From NCBI GenBank assembly GCA_049613795.1, contig JBMZCX010000004.1:12389-76388 (forward strand): a stretch of DNA of 64,000 nt, read 5' to 3'. Shown in pieces: positions 17,236 to 26,395 of the stretch. How positions within the stretch are numbered: the first letter of the stretch is position 1; each line of letters starts with the position of its first letter. A program made the translations under genes and the position numbers. Source of the stretch: Thalassotalea_B sp049613795 (GTDB taxonomy: Bacteria; Pseudomonadota; Gammaproteobacteria; Enterobacterales; Alteromonadaceae). The notes beneath the pieces are model-generated. The model worked only from the letters and a program-made list of their open reading frames with translations. It was not told where the DNA came from and ran no database searches.

Positions 17236-19206
17236 ATGGCGACTAAGCGCGTTTCTATTCGAAATCATACCGCTGAAGCTAACTTATTTGCCCGCAGAGC
17301 TTTTTTTACGTTGCTAGGCGTATTAGCCATGTTGCTAACGCTATTCTACAATGCCTTTCAATTAGAAATTGTCGCTTACGAAAAGTATAAAACACGTTCA
17401 AATTCAAACCGCATCAAGCTTTTACCTGTAGCGCCTAATAGAGGGCTTATTTACGATCGAAATGGTGTATTACTGGCTGAAAACAAGCCCGTTTATAGCT
17501 TAGAAATTATTGCAGAACAAGTGCCTGATCTGACTAAAACAATTGAAGATCTAAGTCTGCTATTAGACATCAGCAAAGAGCGACAACAAAAAGTATTTAA
17601 ATCGCTAAAAAGTAAACGTCGTTTTAAGCCTATCGAAATTAAATCACGTTTAAGTGAACATCAAGTGGCTCTTTTTTCAGTCAATCAACACAAGTTTCCT
17701 GGTGTTTTTATCGACGCACGCTTAAAGCGTTATTATCCCTTTAGTGACTTAACCACACATTCCTTAGGTTATGTGGCACGAATAAACCGCAGAGACGAAA
17801 TTAAACTAGAAGAGCAAGGAAAATCTGAAAATTATGCCGCTACACGTAATATCGGTAAACTTGGCTTAGAAAAATACTACCAAGATATTTTGCACGGCAC
17901 CATTGGCCACCAAGAAGTTGAAATAAACAACCAAGGTCGAATTATTCGCACCCTTAATTTTACCCCGCCAACACCGGGTAAAGACCTTACGCTCACTTTA
18001 GATATTGAACTACAGATGATCGCTAAACGCGCTTTATCAGGCAAACGCGGTGCTATTGTAGCGATTGACCCTCGTGATGGCGGCGTACTTGCCATGTATT
18101 CTAATCCTAGCTACAACGGTAATTTATTTGTTCACGGTATAAGCCATAAAAATTACAATAAGTTAACTGGCTCTAAAGATTTACCGTTAATTAATCGAAG
18201 CCTTCAAGGCTACCCTCCTGCATCTACTATTAAACCATTACTTGCATTAACGGGTTTAGAAGATGGCGTAATTACTGAACATACGACCATTAATGACCGA
18301 GGTGTATACCAACTCCCAGGGATTGAAACAAAACGTAGAGATTGGAAGAAATGGGGGCATGGTAAAGTCAATTTAACTAAGTCTTTAGAGCAATCTTGTA
18401 ATATTTATTATTACGACCTTTCATACAAACTGGGAATTACTAAAATCGCCCGAATGATGGAGAAGTTTGGTTTTGGTGATTACACAGGTATTGACCTTCA
18501 TGAAGAAAATCGCGCCATTATGCCCAGTGTTGAATGGAAACGTGCCCGTTATGGTAAAGCTTGGTATACCGGTGAAACCTTGTCAGTAGGAATTGGTCAA
18601 AGTTTTTGGACCGTTACCCCGCTACAACTCGCTCAAGCAATGTCTATTTTAACTAATAGAGGGCAAATTAAAGTACCTCATTTATTAAAAGCCTCTAGTG
18701 TCGTTAGTTTTAGTAATGAAGGTAATGGCTTAGAGCGAAAAGTAAGTACCACAGAGCAAGAAATCGACCTCAAGCCCCCTATTATCTTAAAAAATAATAG
18801 AAACTGGGAACTCGTGCTTGATGGGATGCACAACACAGTACAAAAAAAAGGCGCTACAGGTTATAACGCATTCAAAGGCACACGCTACGATGCTGCAGGA
18901 AAAACAGGCTCGGCTCAAGTGGCAAGTATCGGCCAAGATGAAAAATACAATGCGGAAACAACCCAAGAAAGTAAACGTGACAATGCAATGTTTGTTGCCT
19001 TTGCTCCCTATGAAAATCCAGAAATAGTGGTTGCGGTTGCTATTGAAAACGTTGCCAAAGGTGGTGGAGCAACTAATGCAGCACCTGTTGCCCGACAAAT
19101 TATGGATCAATATTTTGGTAATCGTGAAATAGTAAGTAAAACTAAACATTTATTACATGACAACACCTACCACCCTGTAGGTAAAAAAAAGGCTAAAAAA
19201 CGATAA
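17236..19206 (+). CDS. mrdA: Penicillin-binding protein 2, elongation transpeptidase
   Basis: A 656-residue class B penicillin-binding protein of the elongasome. It has one N-terminal membrane helix (about residues 24-44), a pedestal domain, and a transpeptidase domain with SxxK in PPASTIKP, SxN as SCN, and KTGSAQ. Length is near E. coli PBP2 (633). Its stop overlaps the rodA start by one base, matching the functional coupling of PBP2 with the RodA glycosyltransferase. Confidence 0.97.
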   Translation: MATKRVSIRNHTAEANLFARRAFFTLLGVLAMLLTLFYNAFQLEIVAYEKYKTRSNSNRIKLLPVAPNRGLIYDRNGVLLAENKPVYSLEIIAEQVPDLTKTIEDLSLLLDISKERQQKVFKSLKSKRRFKPIEIKSRLSEHQVALFSVNQHKFPGVFIDARLKRYYPFSDLTTHSLGYVARINRRDEIKLEEQGKSENYAATRNIGKLGLEKYYQDILHGTIGHQEVEINNQGRIIRTLNFTPPTPGKDLTLTLDIELQMIAKRALSGKRGAIVAIDPRDGGVLAMYSNPSYNGNLFVHGISHKNYNKLTGSKDLPLINRSLQGYPPASTIKPLLALTGLEDGVITEHTTINDRGVYQLPGIETKRRDWKKWGHGKVNLTKSLEQSCNIYYYDLSYKLGITKIARMMEKFGFGDYTGIDLHEENRAIMPSVEWKRARYGKAWYTGETLSVGIGQSFWTVTPLQLAQAMSILTNRGQIKVPHLLKASSVVSFSNEGNGLERKVSTTEQEIDLKPPIILKNNRNWELVLDGMHNTVQKKGATGYNAFKGTRYDAAGKTGSAQVASIGQDEKYNAETTQESKRDNAMFVAFAPYENPEIVVAVAIENVAKGGGATNAAPVARQIMDQYFGNREIVSKTKHLLHDNTYHPVGKKKAKKR

Positions 19207-20321
19207 TGCGCTCTACGGGACAAGATCAACAAAAGCAACGTAGCATTTGGCAACGACTGCATATTGATATACCACTACTTATCGGTATTTTGTCCTTAAT
19301 GGTACTTGGACTATTTATTGTTTATAGTGCGGGCGGTCAAAGTATTGATATGGCAATAAAACAAGCGAGAAATATGGGAATAGCCCTTATCGTTATGTTT
19401 GTTATTGCACAAATCCCCCCATTAATTTATCGAAAGTGGGCCGTACCTGTATTTGTATTAGGAATATTATTATTAATAGCGGTACTATTATTTGGTCATG
19501 TCGGCAAAGGAGCAAGGCGCTGGATTAACTTAGGCGTTTTTATGTTTCAGCCCTCAGAAGTAATGAAACTAATAGTACCAATAATGATTGCATGGTATGT
19601 AAGCCAGCAAGACCTGCCTGTACGCATTCTTCATGTTATTTTAGCCTTTGTATTATTACTGATCCCCACATTACTCATTGCAAGGCAACCCGACTTAGGC
19701 ACATCTTTACTTATCGCCAGTTCAGGTATATTTGTTATTTTTCTAGCGGGCGCTAGTTGGAAACTGATAGGCTCTTGCGCCATTCTTATATCAGCATTTA
19801 TCCCCATTTTATGGTCATTCTTAATGAAGCCATATCAAAAACAACGAGTACTCACTTTTTTAAACCCAGAGCAAGACCCACTTGGTTCGGGTTATCACAT
19901 TATTCAATCTAAAATAGCCATCGGCTCTGGTGGCCTCCATGGAAAAGGCTGGCTGCAAGGTACACAATCACAACTTGAATTTTTGCCTGAACGACATACT
20001 GATTTTATTTTTGCCGTTTTCAGTGAAGAGTTTGGCTTAATTGGTGTTACCGTTTTATTACTTGTTTACTTAGCCCTAGTTATGCGTGGTTTATGGATTG
20101 CCGTACACGCTCAACACGCCTTTACTAAACTGCTGGCGGGTAGCTTAACATTAACATTCTTTGTTTATGTATTTGTTAACATAGGTATGGTTTCAGGATT
20201 ATTACCCGTAGTAGGTGTACCTTTACCGCTAGTCAGTTATGGTGGTACATCAATGGTCACCTTAATGGCAGGTTTTGGCATATTAATGGCAATTAGTACG
20301 CATCGTAGGTTTATCGCTTAA
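19206..20321 (+). CDS. rodA: Rod-shape peptidoglycan glycosyltransferase RodA
   Basis: A 371-residue SEDS-family polytopic membrane protein with about ten hydrophobic segments, which polymerises lipid II into glycan strands during side-wall growth. Signature stretches include RRWINLGVFMFQPSE, RQPDLGTSLLI, LPERHTDFIFAVFSEEFG and LPLVSYGGTSMV. Length matches E. coli RodA/MrdB (370). It is translationally coupled to mrdA by a TAATG overlap. Confidence 0.97.
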   Translation: MRSTGQDQQKQRSIWQRLHIDIPLLIGILSLMVLGLFIVYSAGGQSIDMAIKQARNMGIALIVMFVIAQIPPLIYRKWAVPVFVLGILLLIAVLLFGHVGKGARRWINLGVFMFQPSEVMKLIVPIMIAWYVSQQDLPVRILHVILAFVLLLIPTLLIARQPDLGTSLLIASSGIFVIFLAGASWKLIGSCAILISAFIPILWSFLMKPYQKQRVLTFLNPEQDPLGSGYHIIQSKIAIGSGGLHGKGWLQGTQSQLEFLPERHTDFIFAVFSEEFGLIGVTVLLLVYLALVMRGLWIAVHAQHAFTKLLAGSLTLTFFVYVFVNIGMVSGLLPVVGVPLPLVSYGGTSMVTLMAGFGILMAISTHRRFIA

Positions 20322-20357
20322 CCCTTATCTTTCATGCAAAAATAAAGTATCGATATC

Positions 20358-21143
20358 ATGACAATAACAATAAAATTCTTATTCGCCTTATTTTTCATAA
20401 TACTATTATCAAGCTGCAGCCAACAATATGGCCGTTATCAGCAGCAACATGACAGCACTCCTACTCGCCTCCCTACTTATCATGAGCTCAAAGATGCTGT
20501 TCCCAGAATTGAAGCGCAAAGTAGAGGTGGCAATAAAAATTATACCGTTCGAGGAAAAAACTATTCCGTACTAAAAAGTGCAGTCGGCTTTAGTGAAAAA
20601 GGAATTGCATCATGGTATGGCAATAAATTTCATGGGCATTTAACTTCAAATGGTGAAATTTATAATATGTACGGCATGAGTGCGGCTCATAAAAATCTGC
20701 CGCTACCGAGCTATGTAAAAGTGACTAATTTGGCAAATAATAAAACGGTTATTGTGCGCGTTAACGACCGTGGCCCCTTCCATCACAACCGTATTATCGA
20801 CTTATCGTATAGTGCAGCTTACAAACTTAATATGTTAAAAACAGGTACAGCCAACGTTTTAATTGAAGTATTACCTAAAGTATCTCCAGCAGCGAGCCTT
20901 AAGAATCCAGTTAAAACAACGGCAATGAAACATATTCAAGTGTTCACAACTAAAGACAAACACATTGCAAAGAAAACAGCTTCTACACTAGCCTTATTAT
21001 ATCAATACCCAGCCATTGCCTATGAAAAAAATGGTACTTATAAAGTGCAAATAGGGCCCATACATAATAAAAATCAGCTTAATATATTATTAAATAATTT
21101 ACGAAAAAATGGTTATTCGGGGGCATTTAAAGTCGCACTTTAA
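20358..21143 (+). CDS. rlpA: RlpA septal-ring lytic transglycosylase-type lipoprotein
   Basis: A 261-residue lipoprotein with lipobox LLSSC (Cys20). The double-psi beta-barrel domain (about residues 78-165) contains GIASWYGNKFHGHLTSNGE and VRVNDRGPFHHNRIIDLS. A C-terminal SPOR domain (about 187-261) binds denuded septal glycan. In Pseudomonas, RlpA cleaves such glycan; the E. coli protein appears inactive, so activity here is inferred. The position between rodA and dacA is conserved. Confidence 0.92.
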   Translation: MTITIKFLFALFFIILLSSCSQQYGRYQQQHDSTPTRLPTYHELKDAVPRIEAQSRGGNKNYTVRGKNYSVLKSAVGFSEKGIASWYGNKFHGHLTSNGEIYNMYGMSAAHKNLPLPSYVKVTNLANNKTVIVRVNDRGPFHHNRIIDLSYSAAYKLNMLKTGTANVLIEVLPKVSPAASLKNPVKTTAMKHIQVFTTKDKHIAKKTASTLALLYQYPAIAYEKNGTYKVQIGPIHNKNQLNILLNNLRKNGYSGAFKVAL

Positions 21144-21275
21144 AAATTCAGCGTCTCTATCGCCACATACTGAAACAATTTGCTAGCTTATCGCCGTGGT
21201 ATTCAATATTAAAACTGGTATACTTTTGTAAAAATAATTTATCTCATTTAATTGACCATCTTTCACAGGATTATT

Positions 21276-22472
21276 ATGCCCTCTACATCGGCCAAACAAC
21301 TGCCAAATCATCAAAAAAAACTTATCTCACTTATTGGCACACTTGCATTAACTGTTTGTTCAGCTTCATTCGCGGCAACCATTATTCCACCGCCACCTAA
21401 AATTGACGCTAAAGGCCATATTTTAATTGACTACTCTACAGGTAAAGTCATTGCGGAAGAAAATTCTGACGTATTATTAGCGCCTGCTAGCTTAACTAAA
21501 ATGATGACGAGCTACATTATTGGTAAAGAATTACAAAATGGTAATATTACCGAAAATGACAAAGTAAAAATTAGTGAAAATGCTTGGGCTACCGGTAACC
21601 CTATTTTTAAAGGTTCTTCGTTAATGTTCCTTGAAGTAGGTAAAGAAGTTGAAGTGTCGTTACTCAATAGAGGGATCATTATTTCGTCTGGTAATGACGC
21701 TTGTGTTGCCATGGCAGAGCATATTGCTGGCAGTGAAGGTGCATTTACTGACTTAATGAATGCACACGCAGAGCAATTGGGCATGAGTAGCAGCTATTTT
21801 GAAAATAGTCACGGACTCGACAGCCAAGAGCATAAAACCACACCACGTGACATGGCGACATTAGCTAGCGCTTTAATTCGAGACGTACCTGAAGAATACG
21901 CGCTTTATAAAGAGAAGTCGTTCAAATATAACAATATTCCGCAGTATAACCGCAACCGCTTGCTTTGGGATAAAAGCATGAACGTTGACGGTCTTAAAAC
22001 AGGGCATACATCGCAAGCAGGTTACAGCTTAGTGACTTCAGCAACAAAAGGTGAAATGCGCTTAATTAGTGTCGTTATGGGTACAGACAGCCAACGCGCA
22101 AGAACGGTAGAGAGCAAAAAACTACTCAATTACGGTTTTCGCTTTTTTGAAACCTACACGCCTTACCAAGCAGGTGAAAAATTTGTTAGCGACCGTGTAT
22201 GGATGGGCGATACCAAACAAGTAGATTTAGGTATTTTAGAAAGTACCCCGATCACAATTCCTCGTGGTAATCGTAAAAACCTTAAAGCTAACTTTGAGCT
22301 TTCACGCCAACTAACGGCACCACTCAATAAAGGCGAAGTCGTTGGTACTGTATTTTTACAACTTAATGGTGAAGACATTGCAAACTACCCGCTAGTGACT
22401 TTACAGGAAGTTAAAGAAGGTGGCATGTTTAGCCGTTTAGTTGACTATGTTAAATTGCAATTTAATGAGTAA
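21276..22472 (+). CDS. dacA: D-alanyl-D-alanine carboxypeptidase (PBP5/6 family)
   Basis: This 398-residue enzyme trims the terminal D-Ala from peptidoglycan pentapeptides. I choose the ATG at 21276, with ACAGGA 5 nt upstream, over a TTG at 21252. A signal peptide ends near ASFAA. Catalytic motifs are SLTK (in APASLTKMM), SGN (in SSGNDAC) and KTG (in LKTGHTSQAG). The final residues (FSRLVDYVKLQF) form the amphipathic anchor to the inner membrane. A strong terminator follows. Confidence 0.96.
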   Translation: MPSTSAKQLPNHQKKLISLIGTLALTVCSASFAATIIPPPPKIDAKGHILIDYSTGKVIAEENSDVLLAPASLTKMMTSYIIGKELQNGNITENDKVKISENAWATGNPIFKGSSLMFLEVGKEVEVSLLNRGIIISSGNDACVAMAEHIAGSEGAFTDLMNAHAEQLGMSSSYFENSHGLDSQEHKTTPRDMATLASALIRDVPEEYALYKEKSFKYNNIPQYNRNRLLWDKSMNVDGLKTGHTSQAGYSLVTSATKGEMRLISVVMGTDSQRARTVESKKLLNYGFRFFETYTPYQAGEKFVSDRVWMGDTKQVDLGILESTPITIPRGNRKNLKANFELSRQLTAPLNKGEVVGTVFLQLNGEDIANYPLVTLQEVKEGGMFSRLVDYVKLQFNE

Positions 22473-22544
22473 TACCATCTTACGGTATAATTCTATTCTT
22501 TGATTTCTATCAAAGCGCGGGTAATAAAATAGCCGTTAAAATTC

Positions 22545-22570
22545 AAAACTCAGCATTTGCTGAGTTTTTT
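22545..22570 (+). terminator. Rho-independent terminator after dacA
   Basis: ACTCAGCA and TGCTGAGT form a tight hairpin followed by a run of six T residues, about 75 nt after the dacA stop. It separates the envelope block from ybeD-lipB-lipA. Confidence 0.85.
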
Positions 22571-22673
22571 GCATTTATCATATCAACAACTATTAAAGTA
22601 ATACCGTTTTGCATTGTTAATAAAAGTGATAAAATAGCGTAATAGGCTACTCGCTCAATAAATTGGTGTAAAA

Positions 22674-22937
22674 ATGAAAACAAAGTTTGATGAATTATTA
22701 GATTTCCCTACCGTATTAAATTTCAAAGTAATGGGTGTTGCGTGCGATGAACTGCCTGATTTAATTATTGCTGAGCTGCAAAAACATACGCCAGGTGATT
22801 ACTCACCAAAAATAAAACCAAGCTCAAAGGGAAATTATCATTCAGTGTCTATTGCCGTAACCGTAACGAGCAAAGATCATATAGAAACTATTTATAAAAC
22901 GTTAACCGCCATTGAAGAAGTGCGTTACGTGCTGTAG
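22674..22937 (+). CDS. ybeD: YbeD/DUF493 family protein
   Basis: An 87-residue single-domain protein with the length and motifs of E. coli YbeD, for example LLDFPTVLNFKVMG near the start and a terminal EVRYVL. The fold is ferredoxin-like and resembles ACT-type regulatory domains; the function is unknown. It lies between dacA and lipB as in E. coli, about 75 nt before lipB. Confidence 0.95.
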   Translation: MKTKFDELLDFPTVLNFKVMGVACDELPDLIIAELQKHTPGDYSPKIKPSSKGNYHSVSIAVTVTSKDHIETIYKTLTAIEEVRYVL

Positions 22938-23012
22938 CTCATGCTTAGCAAATAGCTACAAAGCTAAGTTTTATTCGGATATAATACGCTATACAGAACA
23001 ACTAGAGAATTA

Positions 23013-23672
23013 ATGTTGAAAAATTCGTTAATTATTCGCCAGTTAAACACGTTAGATTACACTACTGTTTGGCGAGCTATGCAGCAATTTACTGATACTC
23101 GCACAGATGAAACTGACGAATTATGGTTAGTTGAGCACCCTGCGGTATTCACGCAAGGTCAAGCTGGGAAAGAAGAGCATTTACTAATGCCAGGCGATAT
23201 TCCTGTTGTTAAAGTGGATCGTGGAGGCCAAGTAACGTATCACGGGCCTGGACAACAAGTTATCTATTTTATGATCAACCTGCGCCGTCGAAAAATGGGT
23301 GTACGCGAATTAGTCACATTAATTGAAAATGGCATTATTGCCGCCTTAGCTGACTTTAATATAACAGCCTACGCAAAGGCTGATGCACCAGGGGTTTATG
23401 TTAATAATAAAAAAATAGCCTCGTTAGGGCTAAGAGTTCGAAAAGGCTGTTCATTTCATGGCCTAGCGCTAAATGTAAATATGGATTTAGCGCCATTTTT
23501 ACGTATTAACCCATGCGGTTATGCGGGTCTTGAAATGGTACAAACAGCAGATTTAGGTGGCCCAGAAACCATAGAAGGCGCCAGTGAATCATTAGTTCGG
23601 CATTTAACCAAGTTACTTAATGCTGAAAATATTAATTACCAAACAGGGTTAGATCAAAGTTATGACCACTAA
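23013..23672 (+). CDS. lipB: Octanoyl-[acyl carrier protein]:protein octanoyltransferase
   Basis: A 219-residue enzyme that moves an octanoyl group from acyl carrier protein to lipoyl domains of 2-oxoacid dehydrogenases and GcvH. Signatures include DRGGQVTYHGPGQQV, the Lys of KKIASLGLRV, and the catalytic Cys in INPCGYAG. Length matches E. coli LipB (213). The end overlaps the lipA start by 11 nt. Confidence 0.97.
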   Translation: MLKNSLIIRQLNTLDYTTVWRAMQQFTDTRTDETDELWLVEHPAVFTQGQAGKEEHLLMPGDIPVVKVDRGGQVTYHGPGQQVIYFMINLRRRKMGVRELVTLIENGIIAALADFNITAYAKADAPGVYVNNKKIASLGLRVRKGCSFHGLALNVNMDLAPFLRINPCGYAGLEMVQTADLGGPETIEGASESLVRHLTKLLNAENINYQTGLDQSYDH

Positions 23673-24630
23673 ATCATCTCGCATTGCTCCCGGCACTAAA
23701 TTACGTGACGCCGAAAAAATGGCGCATATTCCAATTCAAGTGATCCCTTCTGAACGTGAAACCATGTTACGTAAACCAGAGTGGCTAAGAATTAAGTTAC
23801 CGAGATCATCAGAACGTATTGACCAGATAAAAGCATCACTGCGTAAGCATGATCTTCACTCGGTATGTGAAGAAGCGTCATGTCCTAATTTATCAGAATG
23901 CTTTAACCATGGTACCGCAACATTTATGATTTTAGGCGATATATGTACGCGCCGTTGTCCATTTTGTGATGTTGGCCATGGTCGCCCTTTAGCGGCAGAC
24001 AGCGAAGAACCAAAAAAACTCGCGCTTACGCTTAAAGATATGGCATTAAAATATGTGGTTATTACTTCTGTAGATCGCGATGACTTGCGTGATGGCGGCG
24101 CTCAGCAATTCGCGGAATGTATTAAAGAAATTGATATTCATGCGCCTAATACAAAAGTTGAAATTTTAGTGCCTGACTTCCGTGGTCGAATGGATCGTGC
24201 ATTAGAGATTTTAAATCAACATCCACCGCATGTATTTAACCATAATTTAGAAACTGCGCCGCGCTTATACACAAAAGCACGTCCTGGGGCTAACTACCAA
24301 TGGTCATTAGACTTACTGAAAAAGTTTGGTGAGGCTAACCCAAGTGTGCCGACTAAATCGGGTTTAATGGTTGGTTTAGGTGAAACCAATGACGAAATAC
24401 TTGAAGTAATGCGAGACTTACGTGCCCATGGCGTAACTATGCTAACCATTGGCCAATACTTACAACCAAGTAAGCATCACTTACCTGTTGAACGCTACGT
24501 TCATCCAGACGACTTTGATATGTTTCAGCGTGAAGCGATTAAAATGGGGTTTGAACATGCCGCTTGTGGTCCGTTAGTCAGATCAAGCTATCATGCAGAT
24601 AAGCAAGCTGCTGGTGAAGAAGTAAAATAA
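23662..24630 (+). CDS. lipA: Lipoyl synthase (radical SAM)
   Basis: A 322-residue radical-SAM enzyme that inserts two sulfur atoms into octanoyl groups. It carries the SAM cluster motif CTRRCPFC and the auxiliary cluster cysteines in CEEASCPNLSEC. The C-terminal RSSYHADKQ, which supplies the Ser ligand of the auxiliary cluster, is present. It overlaps lipB, so the two steps of lipoate assembly are translated together. Confidence 0.97.
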   Translation: MTTKSSRIAPGTKLRDAEKMAHIPIQVIPSERETMLRKPEWLRIKLPRSSERIDQIKASLRKHDLHSVCEEASCPNLSECFNHGTATFMILGDICTRRCPFCDVGHGRPLAADSEEPKKLALTLKDMALKYVVITSVDRDDLRDGGAQQFAECIKEIDIHAPNTKVEILVPDFRGRMDRALEILNQHPPHVFNHNLETAPRLYTKARPGANYQWSLDLLKKFGEANPSVPTKSGLMVGLGETNDEILEVMRDLRAHGVTMLTIGQYLQPSKHHLPVERYVHPDDFDMFQREAIKMGFEHAACGPLVRSSYHADKQAAGEEVK

Positions 24631-24631
24631 T

Positions 24632-24679
24632 AAAGCACTATCTCAATCAAGTGCTATGCATTACTTAGCGCTTGATTGA
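24632..24679. terminator. Alternative hairpins between convergent lipA and binding-protein genes
   Basis: AGCACT/AGTGCT can pair just after lipA, and CAATCAAGTGC can instead pair with GCGCTTGATTG, which lies inside the 3' end of the convergent gene. The gap is only 30 nt, so a shared termination region is likely. There is no long T run. Confidence 0.35.
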
Positions 24680-25422
24680 ATCGCTTGAAGTGCCATTGTT
24701 TTCCCTTCTGGGGATAACTTGCTATATTTTAAATACTCAAAAAAGATCTGATTAGCGTTAACAGTTTTAATTAGTTCGTCTAATTTAGCTTTTAACAATA
24801 ACCCTTTCTCATTATTTTGTACCGCAAAGCTCGCAGGTATGTCACCAATAGACTGATAAAACACACCGTAAATATTATTTTTTTCTAGTAAATTCATCAC
24901 TGACGATCTTTCAAATAAAATAACGTCAATTCTTTTTCTTATCAGCATTTTAACCAATTGATTGAGGGTACTCACTTCAATGAAGTTTGATTTATTTATG
25001 CCGAGTTGCTCTGCAAAAAAATTTGCATTGCCCGTAGTCGTGCCTATAGTTTTCAATTTAATAGCCGTAAGATCTAAATGTTTTTTTTCTAAGCTAAAAA
25101 GATCAGACGAAGTGCTAACTTCCCAATCCAGTTCAGCACCATATTGATAAAACTCCTCGGTTTCTAAGTTTTTTGGTGTGTGTCCCGCAATATCTATTCT
25201 ATTATTTTTAAGTTCATGCTTTGCTCTAGCATAAGTTGTTATTTTTATATCAAAAGTAAAATCTGATATTTTTTCTATTTCTCTGAGCATATCAACAGTT
25301 AAACCTTTGCCATCTGCAGAAATAAAAGGCGGAAATGGTTCAAAAGCCACTACCAAATTTTCAGCGAATACACTGAAATTAAAGGTCGTTATCAATAATG
25401 TGATCAGGCTCAAAATTTTCAT
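24661..25422 (-). CDS. Solitary periplasmic substrate-binding protein (SBP_bac_3-like)
   Basis: A 253-residue protein with a signal peptide (about residues 1-20, ending near SVFA) and the bilobal binding-protein pattern: FEPFPPFISADGKGLTVDML at the start, then a hinge and the segment TIGTTTGNANFFAEQLG. It resembles amino-acid-type ABC transporter binding proteins, but no permease or ATPase gene is adjacent. Such solitary proteins are common in Alteromonadales; whether they feed a distant transporter or have another role is open. The ligand is unknown. Confidence 0.75.
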   Translation of the reverse strand: MKILSLITLLITTFNFSVFAENLVVAFEPFPPFISADGKGLTVDMLREIEKISDFTFDIKITTYARAKHELKNNRIDIAGHTPKNLETEEFYQYGAELDWEVSTSSDLFSLEKKHLDLTAIKLKTIGTTTGNANFFAEQLGINKSNFIEVSTLNQLVKMLIRKRIDVILFERSSVMNLLEKNNIYGVFYQSIGDIPASFAVQNNEKGLLLKAKLDELIKTVNANQIFFEYLKYSKLSPEGKTMALQAIQSSAK

Positions 25423-25550
25423 AAATTCAGGTTCAAGAATACAGTAAATATCTGTGATTTAAGTAACGTATCACTATTTACTATAGGCATAAACTAAAAG
25501 GTTAACAATAAAAGGTGACTGAGGTGTAAATATCACCTAATAATTAATTA

Positions 25551-25593
25551 TACCAAATCGTATAAGAGTGTGATCACTTATACGGAATGGTAT
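25551..25593. repeat. Imperfect palindromic intergenic repeat
   Basis: TACCAAATCGTATAAG (25551-25566) and the inverted copy ending CTTATACGGAATGGTA (25577-25592) match at 13 of 16 positions, with a perfect CGTATAAG/CTTATACG core around a 10-nt loop. From memory, Alteromonadales genomes carry many short palindromes with ATACCA ends. It sits just past the stop of the downstream minus-strand gene and may also act as a terminator. Confidence 0.5.
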
Positions 25594-26318
25594 TATTCTA
25601 AAGAAAACTCCATATAACGATTAAGCTTATCATTACTTAAGCGCTGAGGTGATATTTTATCAACAATTTCTAGGGCTTGATAAACTTTACTTAGCCCAAC
25701 TTTATCGTCAAGCGGCATTTTTTCAAATGAATCGGCATGAATCGTTTGCTTTAAAATAGACAAGGAACTGGCTAAAGATTCTTTAAAATCATCTTCTTTT
25801 TTTGCGGTTTCAACATTAGTTAATATTGTTTTTGCTGTTGATAATGCATTCATTAAAGCGATAAGGGTTTCACTTTCTTCTTCAGCTATATCATTGTCAA
25901 AGTGTTCTTCTTCACCAGCATCACTTTCATCAAGCCGCTGTAAAAAGTCATCAATATACAAGGCTAAATTTTGACTAGAAATTTCTTTTTCTCTTTCTAG
26001 TACATCTGGCGCCAACTCAGCGTCTGTTAGGTTAGCGTAATCTTGTTTAGAAATTAAACCCAATTGATAAACTCGCTCTGTTAACGCATTTACATCAGTA
26101 AAATTAAGTGCTCCTGCACTAAAAAATTCAGCACTTAACGCACTAATTTTTTGTGAACGTGTACTTAAATACAAGTTTGGGCTAATAACCTCTTCTTGCT
26201 CAACCGTCGTATTACTTTGTTGATGCTCAGTAATAATGCTATCAATTTCAGAAGCACTTGACGACGATGTTGAGCCCGTATTAAATAAATGGTTATAAGT
26301 ATTAACGCTGTTAATCAT
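25593..26318 (-). CDS. Hypothetical acidic helical protein
   Basis: I do not recognise this 241-residue protein. It has no signal peptide or membrane segment. The first 45 residues are Ser/Thr/Gln-rich and probably disordered. The centre (about 55-125) is helical, and an acidic run (DESDAGEEEHFDNDIAEEE, about 128-146) precedes a helical C-terminal half. Its start MINSVNTYNHLF is well placed, and composition is like its neighbours, so it is likely real. No operon partner is evident: nhaD follows upstream on the same strand with a 77-nt gap. Function unknown. Confidence 0.6.
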   Translation of the reverse strand: MINSVNTYNHLFNTGSTSSSSASEIDSIITEHQQSNTTVEQEEVISPNLYLSTRSQKISALSAEFFSAGALNFTDVNALTERVYQLGLISKQDYANLTDAELAPDVLEREKEISSQNLALYIDDFLQRLDESDAGEEEHFDNDIAEEESETLIALMNALSTAKTILTNVETAKKEDDFKESLASSLSILKQTIHADSFEKMPLDDKVGLSKVYQALEIVDKISPQRLSNDKLNRYMEFSLE

Positions 26319-26395
26319 TTGGGGTGCTACATAAACTTGACGTACATTTAGCCTAGCAAGTTCTATTCCTTTATGAAGCTATCCCAGTTTAAGCA

